The notes below the pieces were generated by a model. That model did no database searches, was not told the DNA's origin, and saw only the letters and a program-made list of their open reading frames with translations. Of a DNA stretch of 64,000 nucleotides, positions 9,048 to 20,877 are shown in pieces. The DNA comes from Verrucomicrobiia bacterium. GTDB taxonomy: Bacteria > Verrucomicrobiota > Verrucomicrobiia > Limisphaerales > JADLHS01. Location: assembly GCA_026125285.1 (NCBI GenBank), contig JAHCLO010000008.1, positions 124,001 through 188,000 on the forward strand, given 5' to 3'. The position numbers and the translations under genes are program-made. Numbering within the stretch: the first letter of the stretch is position 1; every line of letters starts with the position of its first letter.

Positions 9048-10115
9048 ATGACACGTTCCGTTTTCAACTGGTGCCTGGCCATTCTATTTGGGTGGACGCT
9101 TGGGTCGCTGACCGTTCGCGGTGCTGTGACGAACGAAGCACCGGACTTCAATGAAGTTTTTGAACTGCTCCGCGCCCACCTGTCAGGCATTTCGGAAGCA
9201 GATTTGAACCGGGCGGCGGTCATGGGCTTATTCGAGAACTTGCGCGGCAAAGTGTCGCTGGTCGAAATGCAGGGGGGAGCGGCTACTCCAGCGCAGGGTC
9301 AGTTTAGTCAAGCGTCGGTGATCGAAGACGACGTGGCTTATGCCCGGGTGCGCCAGATCGGACCGGAATTGGCCGACGAATTGAGCCGGGCCATCGAGGA
9401 ATTGAGTGCGACGAATCAGTTCAAGGGATTGGTGCTGGATTTGCGCTTTGCGGAAGGCAGCGATTTTGCGTCCGCAGTTGCCGTGGCGGATTTGTTCGTG
9501 GCCAAAGCGCGTCCGCTGTTGGACTGGGGCGATGGCATGATGAAGTCGAAGGAAAAGGCCAATGCCTTTCGGCTGCCCGTCGCCGTGCTGGTGAATCAGG
9601 AAACTGTCGGGGCCGCGGAGGCGCTGGCCGCGATGCTGCGCGAGGCCGGGAGCGGACTGATTCTCGGACGCACGACGGCAGGCGGTGCCATGGTGGCGCG
9701 GGAATTCACCTTAAAGAACGGCCAACGACTGCGCGTGGCCAACACCCCGGTCAAACTGGGAAACGGTGCGGCCATTCCAGCTTCGGGAGTGCGACCGGAC
9801 ATCGAAGTGACGGTCAATTTGCGGGACGAACGCGTTTATTTCGAGGATGCTTACGCCGTGCTGCCCAGGACAAACCTGGCGTTGAGCGCGGCGGCGGCCG
9901 CGCCGGTGGATGCCACGAACCGTCCGGTGCGTCGTCCGCGTATCAGCGAGGCGGACTTGGTGCGGGAACGGCGCGAGGGCACGAATTTCAACGCCGATGA
10001 ATTCGTGGCTGCCCGCGATCGCGAGCCGGAGAAGCCGCTGATTCGCGACCCGGCGCTGGCCCGCGCCGTGGACCTTTTGAAGGGGCTGGCATTGGTGCGG
10101 CGGACGCGTTCCTGA
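9048..10115 (+). CDS. S41-peptidase-fold secreted protein lacking the catalytic Ser/Lys
   Basis: From the ATG at 9048 the protein has a signal peptide ([20 protein letters not shown], then RGA) and a domain resembling C-terminal processing proteases (family S41). The segment [22 protein letters not shown] is followed by [13 protein letters not shown] and [20 protein letters not shown]. In active S41 enzymes the last block contains SASxSE and the next one TxGKG. Here they read TVGAAE and TTAGGA, so both the nucleophilic Ser and the general-base Lys appear to be missing. The frame is open back to 8934, but that stretch has no coding look. A binding or scaffold role is more likely than proteolysis (inference). 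Confidence 0.75.
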   Translation: MTRSVFNWCLAILFGWTLGSLTVRGAVTNEAPDFNEVFELLRAHLSGISEADLNRAAVMGLFENLRGKVSLVEMQGGAATPAQGQFSQASVIEDDVAYARVRQIGPELADELSRAIEELSATNQFKGLVLDLRFAEGSDFASAVAVADLFVAKARPLLDWGDGMMKSKEKANAFRLPVAVLVNQETVGAAEALAAMLREAGSGLILGRTTAGGAMVAREFTLKNGQRLRVANTPVKLGNGAAIPASGVRPDIEVTVNLRDERVYFEDAYAVLPRTNLALSAAAAAPVDATNRPVRRPRISEADLVRERREGTNFNADEFVAARDREPEKPLIRDPALARAVDLLKGLALVRRTRS

Positions 10116-10176
10116 TTTCGCCGTTGACGATTTCACCGGCCACTCCAAACTGCCCGCGTTTCTTTTGCCGATTTCA

Positions 10177-12351
<2,175 letters not shown>

Positions 12352-12428
12352 GGATGGCACGCGGGTCGGTGGTAGGACCGAAGCTGACGCTCCACCGGAC
12401 GGGCGGGTGATTCAGCCCACCGGGATTG

Positions 12429-13013
12429 CTAACGAACGATGACCCCAAGGATATCCTGCCGGGAGACGGCGCCAAATATCCGACTATCAGCGCTGTTGTT
12501 GCGGTTATCGCCCATGACGAAGTACTGCCCCTTGCCGCAGATGAAAAATTGTTCTTTTACCTTTGGGTTCGCGAACGTCTGCGTGTGCGGAGGAAGGTAA
12601 GGTTCTACCAATACTTGGCCATTTAGATAAACCCGCCCGCCTTTGAGATAAACTGAATCGCCCTCACGCGCGATGATGCGTTTGACCGCAAAACTATTGT
12701 CGGTCGGGTCACGGAGCACCACGATTTCTGACGGCTTTGGCTCGCGGAACTGGTAAACCAACCGATTCAAGAGGTAGTAGTCGGAGTGCTTCAGAGTGGG
12801 CGACATGCTGGCGCCAATGACCTGCACGGACTGCATCACGTAGCGGGAAATCAGCAAGAAACTTCCGTAGGCGAGCAGGGCGATCAAACAGAGTTGCAGC
12901 ACGCTCTTGGCGAGGGAGGTCGAAATGTCCCACGATAAACGGGACTGGGGCGGCGCAAACGTTGCGGCCGCAGTCACTTGAGTCTCCGCCGTGGTTGCCA
13001 TTTCCAGATTCAT
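12429..13013 (-). CDS. lepB: Signal peptidase I
   Basis: A 194-residue type I signal peptidase, which removes signal peptides from exported proteins at the outer face of the cytoplasmic membrane. One N-terminal membrane anchor (about residues 36-56) precedes the catalytic Ser69 in GASMSPTL. The catalytic Lys111 lies in SFAVKRIIA, and the conserved box GDNRNNSADSR is at 168-178. All expected boxes are in the right order. The gene converges with the fusion gene at 12351. It is short but of normal length for the bacterial family. Confidence 0.93.
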   Translation of the reverse strand: MNLEMATTAETQVTAAATFAPPQSRLSWDISTSLAKSVLQLCLIALLAYGSFLLISRYVMQSVQVIGASMSPTLKHSDYYLLNRLVYQFREPKPSEIVVLRDPTDNSFAVKRIIAREGDSVYLKGGRVYLNGQVLVEPYLPPHTQTFANPKVKEQFFICGKGQYFVMGDNRNNSADSRIFGAVSRQDILGVIVR

Positions 13014-13455
13014 CGTTACGCCCGACTGTCCACTTATCGCGAATTACTGTCCCATTTCTATTCAATAAATGACAGTTCAGATACGATTTGGCAACCCCAC
13101 AAGATACGTAGCGAACCCCCGATAAGTACGGATGACCTTGGCCCGCCTTGGCGGACGGCGTGAGTTCCGCCCACAATTCCTGCCCAACCGGCCAGTTGCC
13201 TCTGCCAATATGCGAAGTACGCCAACCAAACGAACTATTGGCTTTGGCCTGCCCGCCGAGTTGAAGCCAAATCCTCGTTTGTGCATTTGTGGTGTGGCGA
13301 ACAGTCCGTGGGCGTTACCCTGATCTGGATCCGTTCACCTCGGTTCGCAGAAGCGCCGACTTGCAGTCATCTCTACGAGCTTTGAACGGCAGCGGTTGGT
13401 CGAAGACTGGCGTATTACGGCGTGGATGCCTCGGGCGGAGGGTGAAGTACCCGGG
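13014..13455. other. Intergenic region, no gene seen
   Basis: About 440 bases between lepB and the response regulator gene. Short open frames on both strands have no start context and no family look. It must hold the lepB promoter near 13014-13080, but I could not pick out -35/-10 boxes with any confidence. Confidence 0.5.
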
Positions 13456-13860
13456 TCAACTCCCAGCGTTACCTGGCGATTTCGCCCGTGTGGCCTCGCT
13501 GATTGCCTCTCGCAGGTTTTCCAGAAGGAACGGTTTGCTGATGATGAAATCCACGGCCCCAAGCGGCTGGTTTGAAGCTTTCAGCATTTCGGCATAAGCC
13601 GTGATGAGCACAACTGGCTGGCCGGGCGTGCGGGACTTAATCGCCACGGCCAATTCATCGCCCTTCATGGCCGGCATGGCATAGTCAGTGATGACCAGGT
13701 CGTATTTCTCCTGATCGTAACGCGCGAGGGCCTCCTGGCCACTGCTGGCCGTGTCCACGTGGTGGCCGTCAAATGTCAGCATCATTCTCACGGCATCGCA
13801 GACGAACGGTTCATCGTCCACCACCAGGATGCGGCGTGGCTCTATGGTTGGTTTTGTCAT
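13456..13860 (-). CDS. Single-domain response regulator
   Basis: A 134-residue receiver domain with no output domain. The acidic pocket D15-D16 is in ILVVDDEPF, the phospho-acceptor is D59 in LVITDYAMP, the switch Thr is in VVLITAYAE and the conserved Lys is in FIISKPF. Such stand-alone receivers are phosphorylated by a histidine kinase encoded elsewhere and act through protein contacts, as CheY does. No kinase is next to it, so its partner is unknown. The gene has its own upstream region and appears to be monocistronic. Confidence 0.92.
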   Translation of the reverse strand: MTKPTIEPRRILVVDDEPFVCDAVRMMLTFDGHHVDTASSGQEALARYDQEKYDLVITDYAMPAMKGDELAVAIKSRTPGQPVVLITAYAEMLKASNQPLGAVDFIISKPFLLENLREAISEATRAKSPGNAGS

Positions 13861-14140
13861 GTCATTGCCGATTCAATGCCGGTTCCGCCCGAAATGGTGT
13901 CATGCTGACAAGTAAATGCCGTCACTGTACACAGTCTGACTCCGAACACCAGCACTTGTTGTACGGCGAACGAAGCTTGTTGACGAATCAGCCAGGGCGA
14001 AACCCGTACCGGCGCAACCCGCTGGATCGGGTGGCGTGCGGCCTCCACGGCCGAGCCAAGATGTGCGTGTTGCTGTTCAGGGATAGACGTGCGTGCTCCG
14101 AGGGCAGGGAGCATTCGCTGCCGCGGTCTTAAGCCAGGTT
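13861..14140. other. Intergenic region upstream of the response regulator
   Basis: About 280 bases between the response regulator start and the terminator of the next gene. No ORF of note, no tRNA-like fold and no clear repeat was found. Confidence 0.45.
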
Positions 14141-14178
14141 TGGAAAACAAAAGCGGCCCTCGTTTCCGAAGGCCGCTT
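14141..14178 (-). terminator. Rho-independent terminator of the Tat oxidoreductase gene
   Basis: On the minus strand an 8-bp perfect stem (AAGCGGCC at 14151-14158 pairs with GGCCGCTT at 14171-14178) with a 12-base loop is followed by TTGTTTT. It starts 34 bases after the stop codon of the oxidoreductase gene, the expected place. Confidence 0.75.
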
Positions 14179-14211
14179 GCTTGCGAATCAATTGCCTTAT
14201 CGAGCCAGCGC

Positions 14212-15627
14212 TCAGGCTTCCCAGCCCCGCCGATTGTTGCGGCGGACGAACTGAGCCGCTTCGGGCAGGTTGGTGGACTTCATGTTCGGTCCGTCCCATT
14301 CCATGCGGCGGCCTTCACCGACGCGCAACGCGATGCAGCCCAGCAGAATGATCTCCGTGAGATACGCTGCGATGTCAAAGTTCGAGTAGGCGGGCGTGCC
14401 CTCCTTCATCATGCGGAACCATTCCTGCATGTGACCGGGCGAACGCGGGATCGTTTGCGGCACGGCGCGGCAGGCTTCATGTTTGTCGCCGGGAACCATT
14501 TCCTCCTGACCTTTCATCGCCACGAAGAAGCGCGCGCCGTAATCATCGGGTGAGAACAGTTTGCCCTTTTCTCCGATGATGAGGCAGCCCGAAACCGGAA
14601 GCGTGCCCAAAGTGCCGACGATTTCTTTAATGGCTTCGGCATCCGGGCGCAGTGGTTTGATCGAATCACCGGGATTGCCGTCGTACCACCAGAATTTGAG
14701 CGGAGGGAGGCCCTCGCGTTCGGGAAATTCAAACCGTGTGCGCGAAGTCTTGGGAAAGGTCTCCGGATACACGCGCGAGGCCAGTTCACACTCGACCACG
14801 TTCGGATAGCCCAACTTCAGGGCCCGGAAAGGCATGTTCACCGTATGGCAGGCCATGTCGCCCAACGCACCGGTGCCGAAATCGTACCAGCCACGCCAGT
14901 TGAACGTGTGATACACGTCTTTCTTGTAGGGTCGCATCGCTGCCGGTCCCAACCAAGCGTCCCAATTCAGATATTCGGGCACCGGATCTTGGCCCTGCGG
15001 CCGGTCCAGCGCCTGCGGCCAGACGGGCCGGTTCGTCCAGACGTGCAATTCCAGCGGCTTGCCGATCACACCCGCTTGCACGACTTCCACGGCCCGGCGC
15101 AGGCCGCTTTCGGCGCTGCCTTGATTGCCCATTTGCGTGGCGAGCTTCTTTTCGGCCGCCAATTTACGAACAATGCGCGCCTCCTCCACGTTTTGGGTCA
15201 GCGGCTTTTGGGCAAAACAATGTTTACCCATCTTCATGGCGCGGATGGCGGCGACGCCGTGCGTATGATCGGGCGTCGAAACCGTCACGGCGTCAATGTC
15301 CTTGCCCACTTCGTCGAGCAACTTGCGGAAGTCCTGGTATTTTTTGGCCTGGGCGAACCGCTGGCCCTTCTTGTCCAGCGTGCGCTGATCCACGTCGCAG
15401 ATGGCGACGATGTTCCCGCCATTCGAGGCGGCGTCATTGCTGTCGCTGTCGCCTTTGCCGCCGACCCCGATGCAGGCAACGTTGATGCGCTCATTCGCGC
15501 CCAGCACGCGGCCCACGTACGGGAAACTGAGGGCCGCGGCACCCGCCGCGAGCGACGTGCGCCGCAGAAACTGGCGGCGGTTTAACGAGGTAACACTGAT
15601 AATGAGGGGATTTTTTTGCGTTTGCAT
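14212..15627 (-). CDS. Tat-exported Gfo/Idh/MocA family oxidoreductase
   Basis: A 471-residue NAD(P)-dependent sugar or polyol dehydrogenase-like enzyme. The N-terminus carries a twin-arginine signal (NRRQFLRRTSLAAGAAAL), so the folded, cofactor-loaded protein is exported. The Rossmann nucleotide site is INVACIGVGGKGDSD, followed by VAICDVDQRTLDKK. The family box DAVTVSTPDHTHGVAAIRAMKMGKHCFAQKP shows the usual E/Q-K-P end, here QKP. The C-terminal domain has GDMACHTVNMPFRAL. Verrucomicrobiota and Planctomycetota encode many such Tat-exported proteins. The substrate cannot be told from sequence. A terminator lies just downstream. Confidence 0.9.
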   Translation of the reverse strand: MQTQKNPLIISVTSLNRRQFLRRTSLAAGAAALSFPYVGRVLGANERINVACIGVGGKGDSDSNDAASNGGNIVAICDVDQRTLDKKGQRFAQAKKYQDFRKLLDEVGKDIDAVTVSTPDHTHGVAAIRAMKMGKHCFAQKPLTQNVEEARIVRKLAAEKKLATQMGNQGSAESGLRRAVEVVQAGVIGKPLELHVWTNRPVWPQALDRPQGQDPVPEYLNWDAWLGPAAMRPYKKDVYHTFNWRGWYDFGTGALGDMACHTVNMPFRALKLGYPNVVECELASRVYPETFPKTSRTRFEFPEREGLPPLKFWWYDGNPGDSIKPLRPDAEAIKEIVGTLGTLPVSGCLIIGEKGKLFSPDDYGARFFVAMKGQEEMVPGDKHEACRAVPQTIPRSPGHMQEWFRMMKEGTPAYSNFDIAAYLTEIILLGCIALRVGEGRRMEWDGPNMKSTNLPEAAQFVRRNNRRGWEA

Positions 15628-16035
15628 ATTTTGAGTTAACGAATGGTTGAGTGGTAATCGAGCGGAACTCTGCTCGTTCCGACTCGCGGCGATCTGGCCG
15701 ACATCGCTTCATGCGGATGAGATATATTCATTCTGACACGAGAGGTAAATACCTTTGTGCTCCTGAAAAGCTGCGAATATCCGGGTGTGCCAAGCAGCGA
15801 GCGCATCGTCGAGCCTGCCCATGAACGGGAGCGTGTTGCCGTGCCGCCGGCCGGCAGTTCCAACCAAGACAGTTCTGTCGGCGGGACGCACGCCAGCAAG
15901 CTGGAGTGGTTCATGGCCCCGAAGCGTCTATGGATGGAGGGGGGAGGCTCGCCAGGTTCAACGTGCCATCCTTGGCGGACGAGAGCGAGAATTGCCTGCC
16001 CTGACAACCACGGCTGCCATACACTCACCTGTGAC
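15628..16035. other. Divergent intergenic region
   Basis: About 400 bases between the start of the Tat oxidoreductase and the start of the LpxH-like phosphatase. The frame of the latter is open through most of this stretch, but its translation has no protein character and no good start. I treat it as a bidirectional promoter region. No clear boxes were identified. Confidence 0.45.
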
Positions 16036-16809
16036 ATGACTGGCAACCACACGTGGCCCGCCCAACAAGGTCTCGTACTCTCTGATCTACACCTGTTTTC
16101 AGGGCGCTCGGAGGGCGCCGCCTGCATGCGGTCCATTCATTCACTGTTGAACAGCGTCCAGATTCTGGTTCTGAACGGCGACATTTTCGATTTCCGATGG
16201 AGCACGCTAAACGATCCGTACGCGAGCATTGCCGCAGCGGTGGAGTGGTTGAGCACGTTGGCGAAAAAGCGGTCCCATTGTCACATTCATTACCTCCTGG
16301 GCAACCATGATTGCTGCCGCAAGTTTACCGGCGAGTTGAACCAGTTGGCGGCTACGCAGCCACGATTTCACTGGTACGAGTATTCTCTGCGATTGGGTAG
16401 CGCCTTGTTCCTGCATGGCGATTGCGCGCATCGCCCGATGAACCAACAGCAACTGAATGAATTCCGCGAGTTATGGCGGGGCGACTGGCAGCGTGGCGGA
16501 CTTCTGACTGCCGGCTATCGTTGGGTTGATCGGTTGGGCATAACGCGGCGCGTGCATGACTGGCACTTTCCTCGACAGAAAACTGTGGAGCGGATTGCGT
16601 TCTATCTTGACACCGCCGCCGCCGGCTGGCGGCAGACGATCCGCGACTGTTACTTTGGCCATACGCACCTGCCCTTCGTGAACCATGAATTCGACGGGGT
16701 GAGATTTCACAATACAGGCTCCGCTATTCGCGGCATGGAATTCAATCCACTCCGTTTTGAAACCCGGCTTGAACCCGATCCGCCACCTGCGCAAGCTGCG
16801 CGACGCTGA
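16036..16809 (+). CDS. LpxH-like calcineurin-fold metallophosphatase
   Basis: A 257-residue metallophosphoesterase with all the metal-binding boxes: DLHLFSG, GDIFDF, GNHD, HGDCAHRP and GHTHLPF. The order and spacing resemble LpxH/YbbF-type UDP-2,3-diacylglucosamine diphosphatases and their relatives. No signal peptide is seen. ATG 16036 is chosen because the domain begins within ten residues of it (QGLVLSDLH). Eight bases downstream starts a CDP-alcohol phosphotransferase gene, which suggests the two act together in making a lipid or a membrane-linked head group. A role in lipid A synthesis itself is possible but not shown. Confidence 0.82.
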   Translation: MTGNHTWPAQQGLVLSDLHLFSGRSEGAACMRSIHSLLNSVQILVLNGDIFDFRWSTLNDPYASIAAAVEWLSTLAKKRSHCHIHYLLGNHDCCRKFTGELNQLAATQPRFHWYEYSLRLGSALFLHGDCAHRPMNQQQLNEFRELWRGDWQRGGLLTAGYRWVDRLGITRRVHDWHFPRQKTVERIAFYLDTAAAGWRQTIRDCYFGHTHLPFVNHEFDGVRFHNTGSAIRGMEFNPLRFETRLEPDPPPAQAARR

Positions 16810-16816
16810 CGCGACC

Positions 16817-17431
16817 ATGCCCGACCGAGCCAAACCGAAAGTGACGTGTTACTCCGCGGATGAAGGCGGATTCATGCAGCGCTCGCAGGAATTGCGCGGG
16901 CGATGCTTGTCGCCGCTGCTCTCCGTCCTGACCGCCCTGCGCATCACTCCGAATCATCTGACGTTGCTTTCGCTGATTGCCGGGCTGGCGTTCTGTCCGC
17001 TGTTCTTGTGGAGTTCCAAGGTCATCGCGTTCCTCCTGCTGTTGGCACATGTTCTCTTGGACGGACTGGACGGGCCGCTGGCGCGCTACACGCACCGCGC
17101 TTCCAATCAGGGATCATTCACTGACACGAGTGCGGATCAAGTGGTCGTCACGTTCAGCACGGTGACTCTGATTCACGCGGGGTATGCCGGGGCGTGGCCC
17201 GGCGGGCTGTATCTGTTTTTCTACAGCCTCGTGGTCATTTTCGCGATGGTGCGCAACGCCCTGGCCATTCCCTACTCGTGGCTCGTGCGCCCGCGTTTCA
17301 TTGTTTATCTCTGGATGCCGGTGGAAGTGTATCTCTGGCGCGGCAGCCTCGATGGGCTGCTCTGGATGCTCACCGCCCTGCTGGTGCTCAAGACCCTGAC
17401 CGGATTCATCCAGATACGACGCAAGATGTGA
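16817..17431 (+). CDS. CDP-alcohol phosphatidyltransferase
   Basis: A 204-residue integral membrane enzyme with about five to six hydrophobic segments. The family signature D-G-x2-A-R-x8-G-x3-D-x3-D is exact: LDGLDGPLAR, eight residues, then GSFTDTSAD. Such enzymes transfer a phospho-alcohol group from a CDP-linked donor to an acceptor alcohol, as phosphatidylglycerophosphate or phosphatidylinositol synthases do. ATG 16817 is eight bases after the previous stop. An upstream TTG would overlap the phosphatase gene by 53 bases and is less likely. The acceptor is unknown. Confidence 0.85.
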   Translation: MPDRAKPKVTCYSADEGGFMQRSQELRGRCLSPLLSVLTALRITPNHLTLLSLIAGLAFCPLFLWSSKVIAFLLLLAHVLLDGLDGPLARYTHRASNQGSFTDTSADQVVVTFSTVTLIHAGYAGAWPGGLYLFFYSLVVIFAMVRNALAIPYSWLVRPRFIVYLWMPVEVYLWRGSLDGLLWMLTALLVLKTLTGFIQIRRKM

Positions 17432-17470
17432 AGGCCTTGGACATGTGGGGAAACTCAGGCGTTCGTTGGT

Positions 17471-20400
17471 TCAACGCTTGGTGTTTTTGAGAAAAGCCAC
17501 CAAGTCGGCCAATTGTTGTTTCGTCAGTTGCTCATCCAGGCCGCCCGGCATCACGGAAACCGCGCCCGGCCGCATCTCGACGATGTCAGATCGCTCAATG
17601 CGGACTTCAGTGGTTGGACCGGTTGCGATCACGATTTCGTCCGCGGCGTCCTTGCGCAGCACACCGCTGTATTCTTCATCGGATCTGGTAAGGACCATCA
17701 CCGGCTCGTAACTTCGCACGAAGCTGGCGCTCGGATAAACAATGGCTTCCAAAAGATCACGCTCGGTGCGCACCTGGCTGATGTTCGTCAAGTCCGGCCC
17801 CACGGTGCCGCCGACGTACCCGATCTTGTGACACGACGCGCAGGCGGTTTGCTCGCTGTTGAACACTGTCTGCCCGCGTCGGATATCCCCTTTGGGTAAG
17901 GTGGCGAGCAATTCCTCAAGTCGCGCCTTTTGCCCGGCTTCGTCCACATCCAACTGTGCGAGCAACTGTCCGCTGCTCTTCTGCACGGTTGCGGGATATT
18001 TTGCGGCCAGGGTGCGGAGCGTGTCTGGCCGCACGCCGGACAAGCCCTTCGACTTTCCAAGTGCGGTCACCAGGCTCAAACCCACCGGTTCGCTGTTGGA
18101 TTGCTCGAACGCGGCCAGCAATCGCGAAACCTCAAGCGGCCCGGTGGTCCGGATCGAGTCCGCCAGCGTCAGCAATTGCGCTTCACTCAACTTTGCTTTC
18201 GCCAAAACCGAGGTCGCGGCGCTTCGCCTGGCCACCGGAATTTCTGGATGCAAATTCGCAGAGAGGAACTCCAATAGCCCCGGCTCGACGGATCGCAATC
18301 CACCTGGCAAGGCGGCCAATGCCTCGAGTCGCAAATCCGCCGGACGGCCGCTATTCGTGGCGATGGCCAGGAGCGTGGTGGAAAAATCCGGGGCGCTGCT
18401 CTTTGCCTGGGCCAATACCCGCGCGGTGACAACGGCGGAACGAACGATGGCTTCTTCCTTTGACCCAAGGCTCGTGTTCACGGGCGAAATCCAGTCCGCA
18501 GGGATTGCTTTGAGGTTTGCGGCGGCCATGGTGCGCAAGAGCATTTGCCGAGTCGCGGAGTCCGTGTTCGATCCTGTGAGCCTCTCAGCCACCAACTTCT
18601 GAATCGCGCCATCGGCGGCGAATTGCGCGAGTTGTTGCTCCAACCCCGCCCGATCCGCCTCGCTCAAGTCCTGGCTGGTCAGGCGCTCTCGGAAGAAGCC
18701 CGCCAAGGCGCCGCCCCAATTCGGATGATGACTCGCGACCCAGGCCGCCGTCTTCCGCAGTTCCGCATCCGGTGAGCCCAGCCACGGGATCACGTCCTGC
18801 GGCTGCAAATCGCCGGCATCCATTTGGTCGAGGGCAATGAGTCCGGCGGCAAGCACTCGCGAGGAGTTCGCCTGCGCAAGAGGATTGGAGGATTCCATGC
18901 CATAGCGGGCGAGTTCCCGTCTCAGTATCGTTGGCGAGTTGATTTCAATGAGCGCATACGTGGCGCTGTGGGCAACCAACGGGTCGCTTCCCCATTCTGC
19001 AACCGCTCGGAGGAGGGCAAAGGTTCGATCCGCATCCCCGATTCGTCCTGCCAGTTCGGCCGCGACGCGGCGGATGGCCGGTTCTTCGCAAGCCAGGGCG
19101 AATTCGAGCGCCAATTGGGCGGCTTCGTTTGGTGGCGAGGCGCGCAGCACGCTCAGGGCTTTGAACTGGGTTTGCCGAAGCGAATCGCGGCCAGCTTGAT
19201 CGGTAATACCGGGTGCGTTCGTCCTGGCGAGACTTCCCCAAAGTGCGGCGGCGGCATTTGGAGATCCGATCCGCACGAGCGCAAGCAGAGCCAATCGGGA
19301 CGCGGACAGGTTGGAAGACTTGGCGAGATAGTTGGTTAGTGCTGGCATCGCCGCGTCGCCTCGTTTGCCGAGTTCTTGTATAGCGCGATGGCACACAAAC
19401 GGGCGTTGATCTTCCAAGTATTTCACCAGTTCGTCTGCATCCGCCTGGTCCCATCTGATGGTCAGCCCACAAGGGTCTTCCATCCGGGGAGTTCCCGTTC
19501 GCCGAACCCGGTAGATGCCGCCCAACACATCGGGCTTGGCCAGTTGCGAACTGGGGCAACACAGTTTATACCAACCACCCGTATCCACCACGATCAAGCT
19601 GCCATCCGGCGCTTCCAGCACATCGGTGGGATGAAAATCCGTGTTGTCGGACACGAGGAAATCACTGGTGGCGCTGAGGTAAGTCGCGCCGTTGGGCCGA
19701 AGAATGTGGCGCGTCACTTTGCGCAAGTTAAAGGAAGTAGCAAAGTAGTTGTCCCGATAGTCCTCGCCAAACACCGCGCTCTCGTAGCGAACCAGACCGC
19801 ACTCGGCGGACGGGCCGGCTTGATAGAACGGTTGCATCACCTTCGGGCTCGTGCGCTTCACGCGGCCATCTTCGATTACGTCGTGAATCTTGCCGAACAC
19901 GCCGCCATACACCGCGTGGGCAATGCCATCGCGAAAACCCGGTTGACTGAAATCAATGAACGTGCTGGTGAAGATGGCTTCGCCCTCCGGGGTGAACGCA
20001 ACCTCCACGGGATTATCCATGCCGCCGGACATCACCACGTCGAGGTTCGATCCGTCAGGGCGCGCCCGATAGATGTGCGCCGCCCGGTCGTTCAGGGTGC
20101 GGCCATCGCCCAGCTTATGGGTTTGCTCGGCGAAAGCGCCCTTGGTCCAGTAGAGGTAACCATCCGGACCGAGGTAGGGGCCGTGCAGATCGTTGGCGCA
20201 ACCCGTGAGCGTTTTACCCTGAAACCATTCCTCGCGTTTCTCCGCCACGCCGTCGCCGTCGGTATCTGTGAATTTCCAGATGCTCGGCGGTGCCGCCACG
20301 TAAACGGAACCATCGTACCACAAACAACCTTCTGGAAACATCACCTGCTCGGCAAACACGGTGATTTTGTCGAACGTACCGTCCCCATTGGTATCCTCGA

Positions 20401-20665
20401 GGCAGAGGATGCGGTGATCGGGGTTGGCCAGTTGCAGCTCGGGCTTTTCGTTGGAACCGGAGGAGTCCGTTACGTAGAGCCGGCCCGCGTCATCGAAGGC
20501 GGCCGAAACGGGGCGCGGCACCAGTTCCGGCGCGGCAACCAGTCTCACCTCGAATCCGTTGGGGACGGTGAAGGTTTGCGTTGGGAACTTGAATTCGGCT
20601 CCATTGACCGTCAGAGCCGCCCAGAACCCGGTTAACCCAAGCTGGCAGAGCAAAGTCAGTTTCAT
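17471..20665 (-). CDS. PVC-type heme-binding CxxCH protein with HEAT-like repeats
   Basis: A 1064-residue exported protein of the large family known in Planctomycetota and Verrucomicrobiota as membrane-bound dehydrogenase/heme-binding proteins. A signal peptide begins at the ATG 20665 (MKLTLLCQLGLTGFW). The N-terminal ~370 residues form a beta-propeller-like sorbosone/glucose dehydrogenase domain (FTVPNGFEVRLVAAPELVPRP, FPEGCLWYDGSVYVAAPP, DNPVEVAFTPEGEAIFT). An alanine-rich helical HEAT/PBS-lyase-like region fills the middle. Near the C-terminus a c-type heme site CASCHKIG is followed by GPDLTNI. It probably works in the periplasm on sugar oxidation coupled to electron transfer (inference from the family). 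The in-frame extension upstream of 20665 is not needed. Confidence 0.9.
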   Translation of the reverse strand: MKLTLLCQLGLTGFWAALTVNGAEFKFPTQTFTVPNGFEVRLVAAPELVPRPVSAAFDDAGRLYVTDSSGSNEKPELQLANPDHRILCLEDTNGDGTFDKITVFAEQVMFPEGCLWYDGSVYVAAPPSIWKFTDTDGDGVAEKREEWFQGKTLTGCANDLHGPYLGPDGYLYWTKGAFAEQTHKLGDGRTLNDRAAHIYRARPDGSNLDVVMSGGMDNPVEVAFTPEGEAIFTSTFIDFSQPGFRDGIAHAVYGGVFGKIHDVIEDGRVKRTSPKVMQPFYQAGPSAECGLVRYESAVFGEDYRDNYFATSFNLRKVTRHILRPNGATYLSATSDFLVSDNTDFHPTDVLEAPDGSLIVVDTGGWYKLCCPSSQLAKPDVLGGIYRVRRTGTPRMEDPCGLTIRWDQADADELVKYLEDQRPFVCHRAIQELGKRGDAAMPALTNYLAKSSNLSASRLALLALVRIGSPNAAAALWGSLARTNAPGITDQAGRDSLRQTQFKALSVLRASPPNEAAQLALEFALACEEPAIRRVAAELAGRIGDADRTFALLRAVAEWGSDPLVAHSATYALIEINSPTILRRELARYGMESSNPLAQANSSRVLAAGLIALDQMDAGDLQPQDVIPWLGSPDAELRKTAAWVASHHPNWGGALAGFFRERLTSQDLSEADRAGLEQQLAQFAADGAIQKLVAERLTGSNTDSATRQMLLRTMAAANLKAIPADWISPVNTSLGSKEEAIVRSAVVTARVLAQAKSSAPDFSTTLLAIATNSGRPADLRLEALAALPGGLRSVEPGLLEFLSANLHPEIPVARRSAATSVLAKAKLSEAQLLTLADSIRTTGPLEVSRLLAAFEQSNSEPVGLSLVTALGKSKGLSGVRPDTLRTLAAKYPATVQKSSGQLLAQLDVDEAGQKARLEELLATLPKGDIRRGQTVFNSEQTACASCHKIGYVGGTVGPDLTNISQVRTERDLLEAIVYPSASFVRSYEPVMVLTRSDEEYSGVLRKDAADEIVIATGPTTEVRIERSDIVEMRPGAVSVMPGGLDEQLTKQQLADLVAFLKNTKR

Positions 20666-20877
20666 GATAGTGGCGCGCAGGTGATGGCGAAGTAAAACCG
20701 GTGGTGGCGCAGAATTCAAGCAAACACCGGGAGGTATCTTTTCTTGGGCGCTTCCAACTCTGGAACGAAGGGAAATGGGCTGATCGCTGCTTTGGTCACC
20801 GTTGGCGACGTACTGATTGGAGTCGGCTTGACGTAGATTCTGGCGTGCCGCTACGAGTCAAGCGCGTTGGGCGAAGG

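Noticed and set aside
15757..16035. Upstream extension of the LpxH-like phosphatase
   Set aside because: No start context and no homologous look; the domain begins right after ATG 16036.
19376..20635. 419-codon plus-strand open frame
   Set aside because: Antisense to the PVC-type heme protein.
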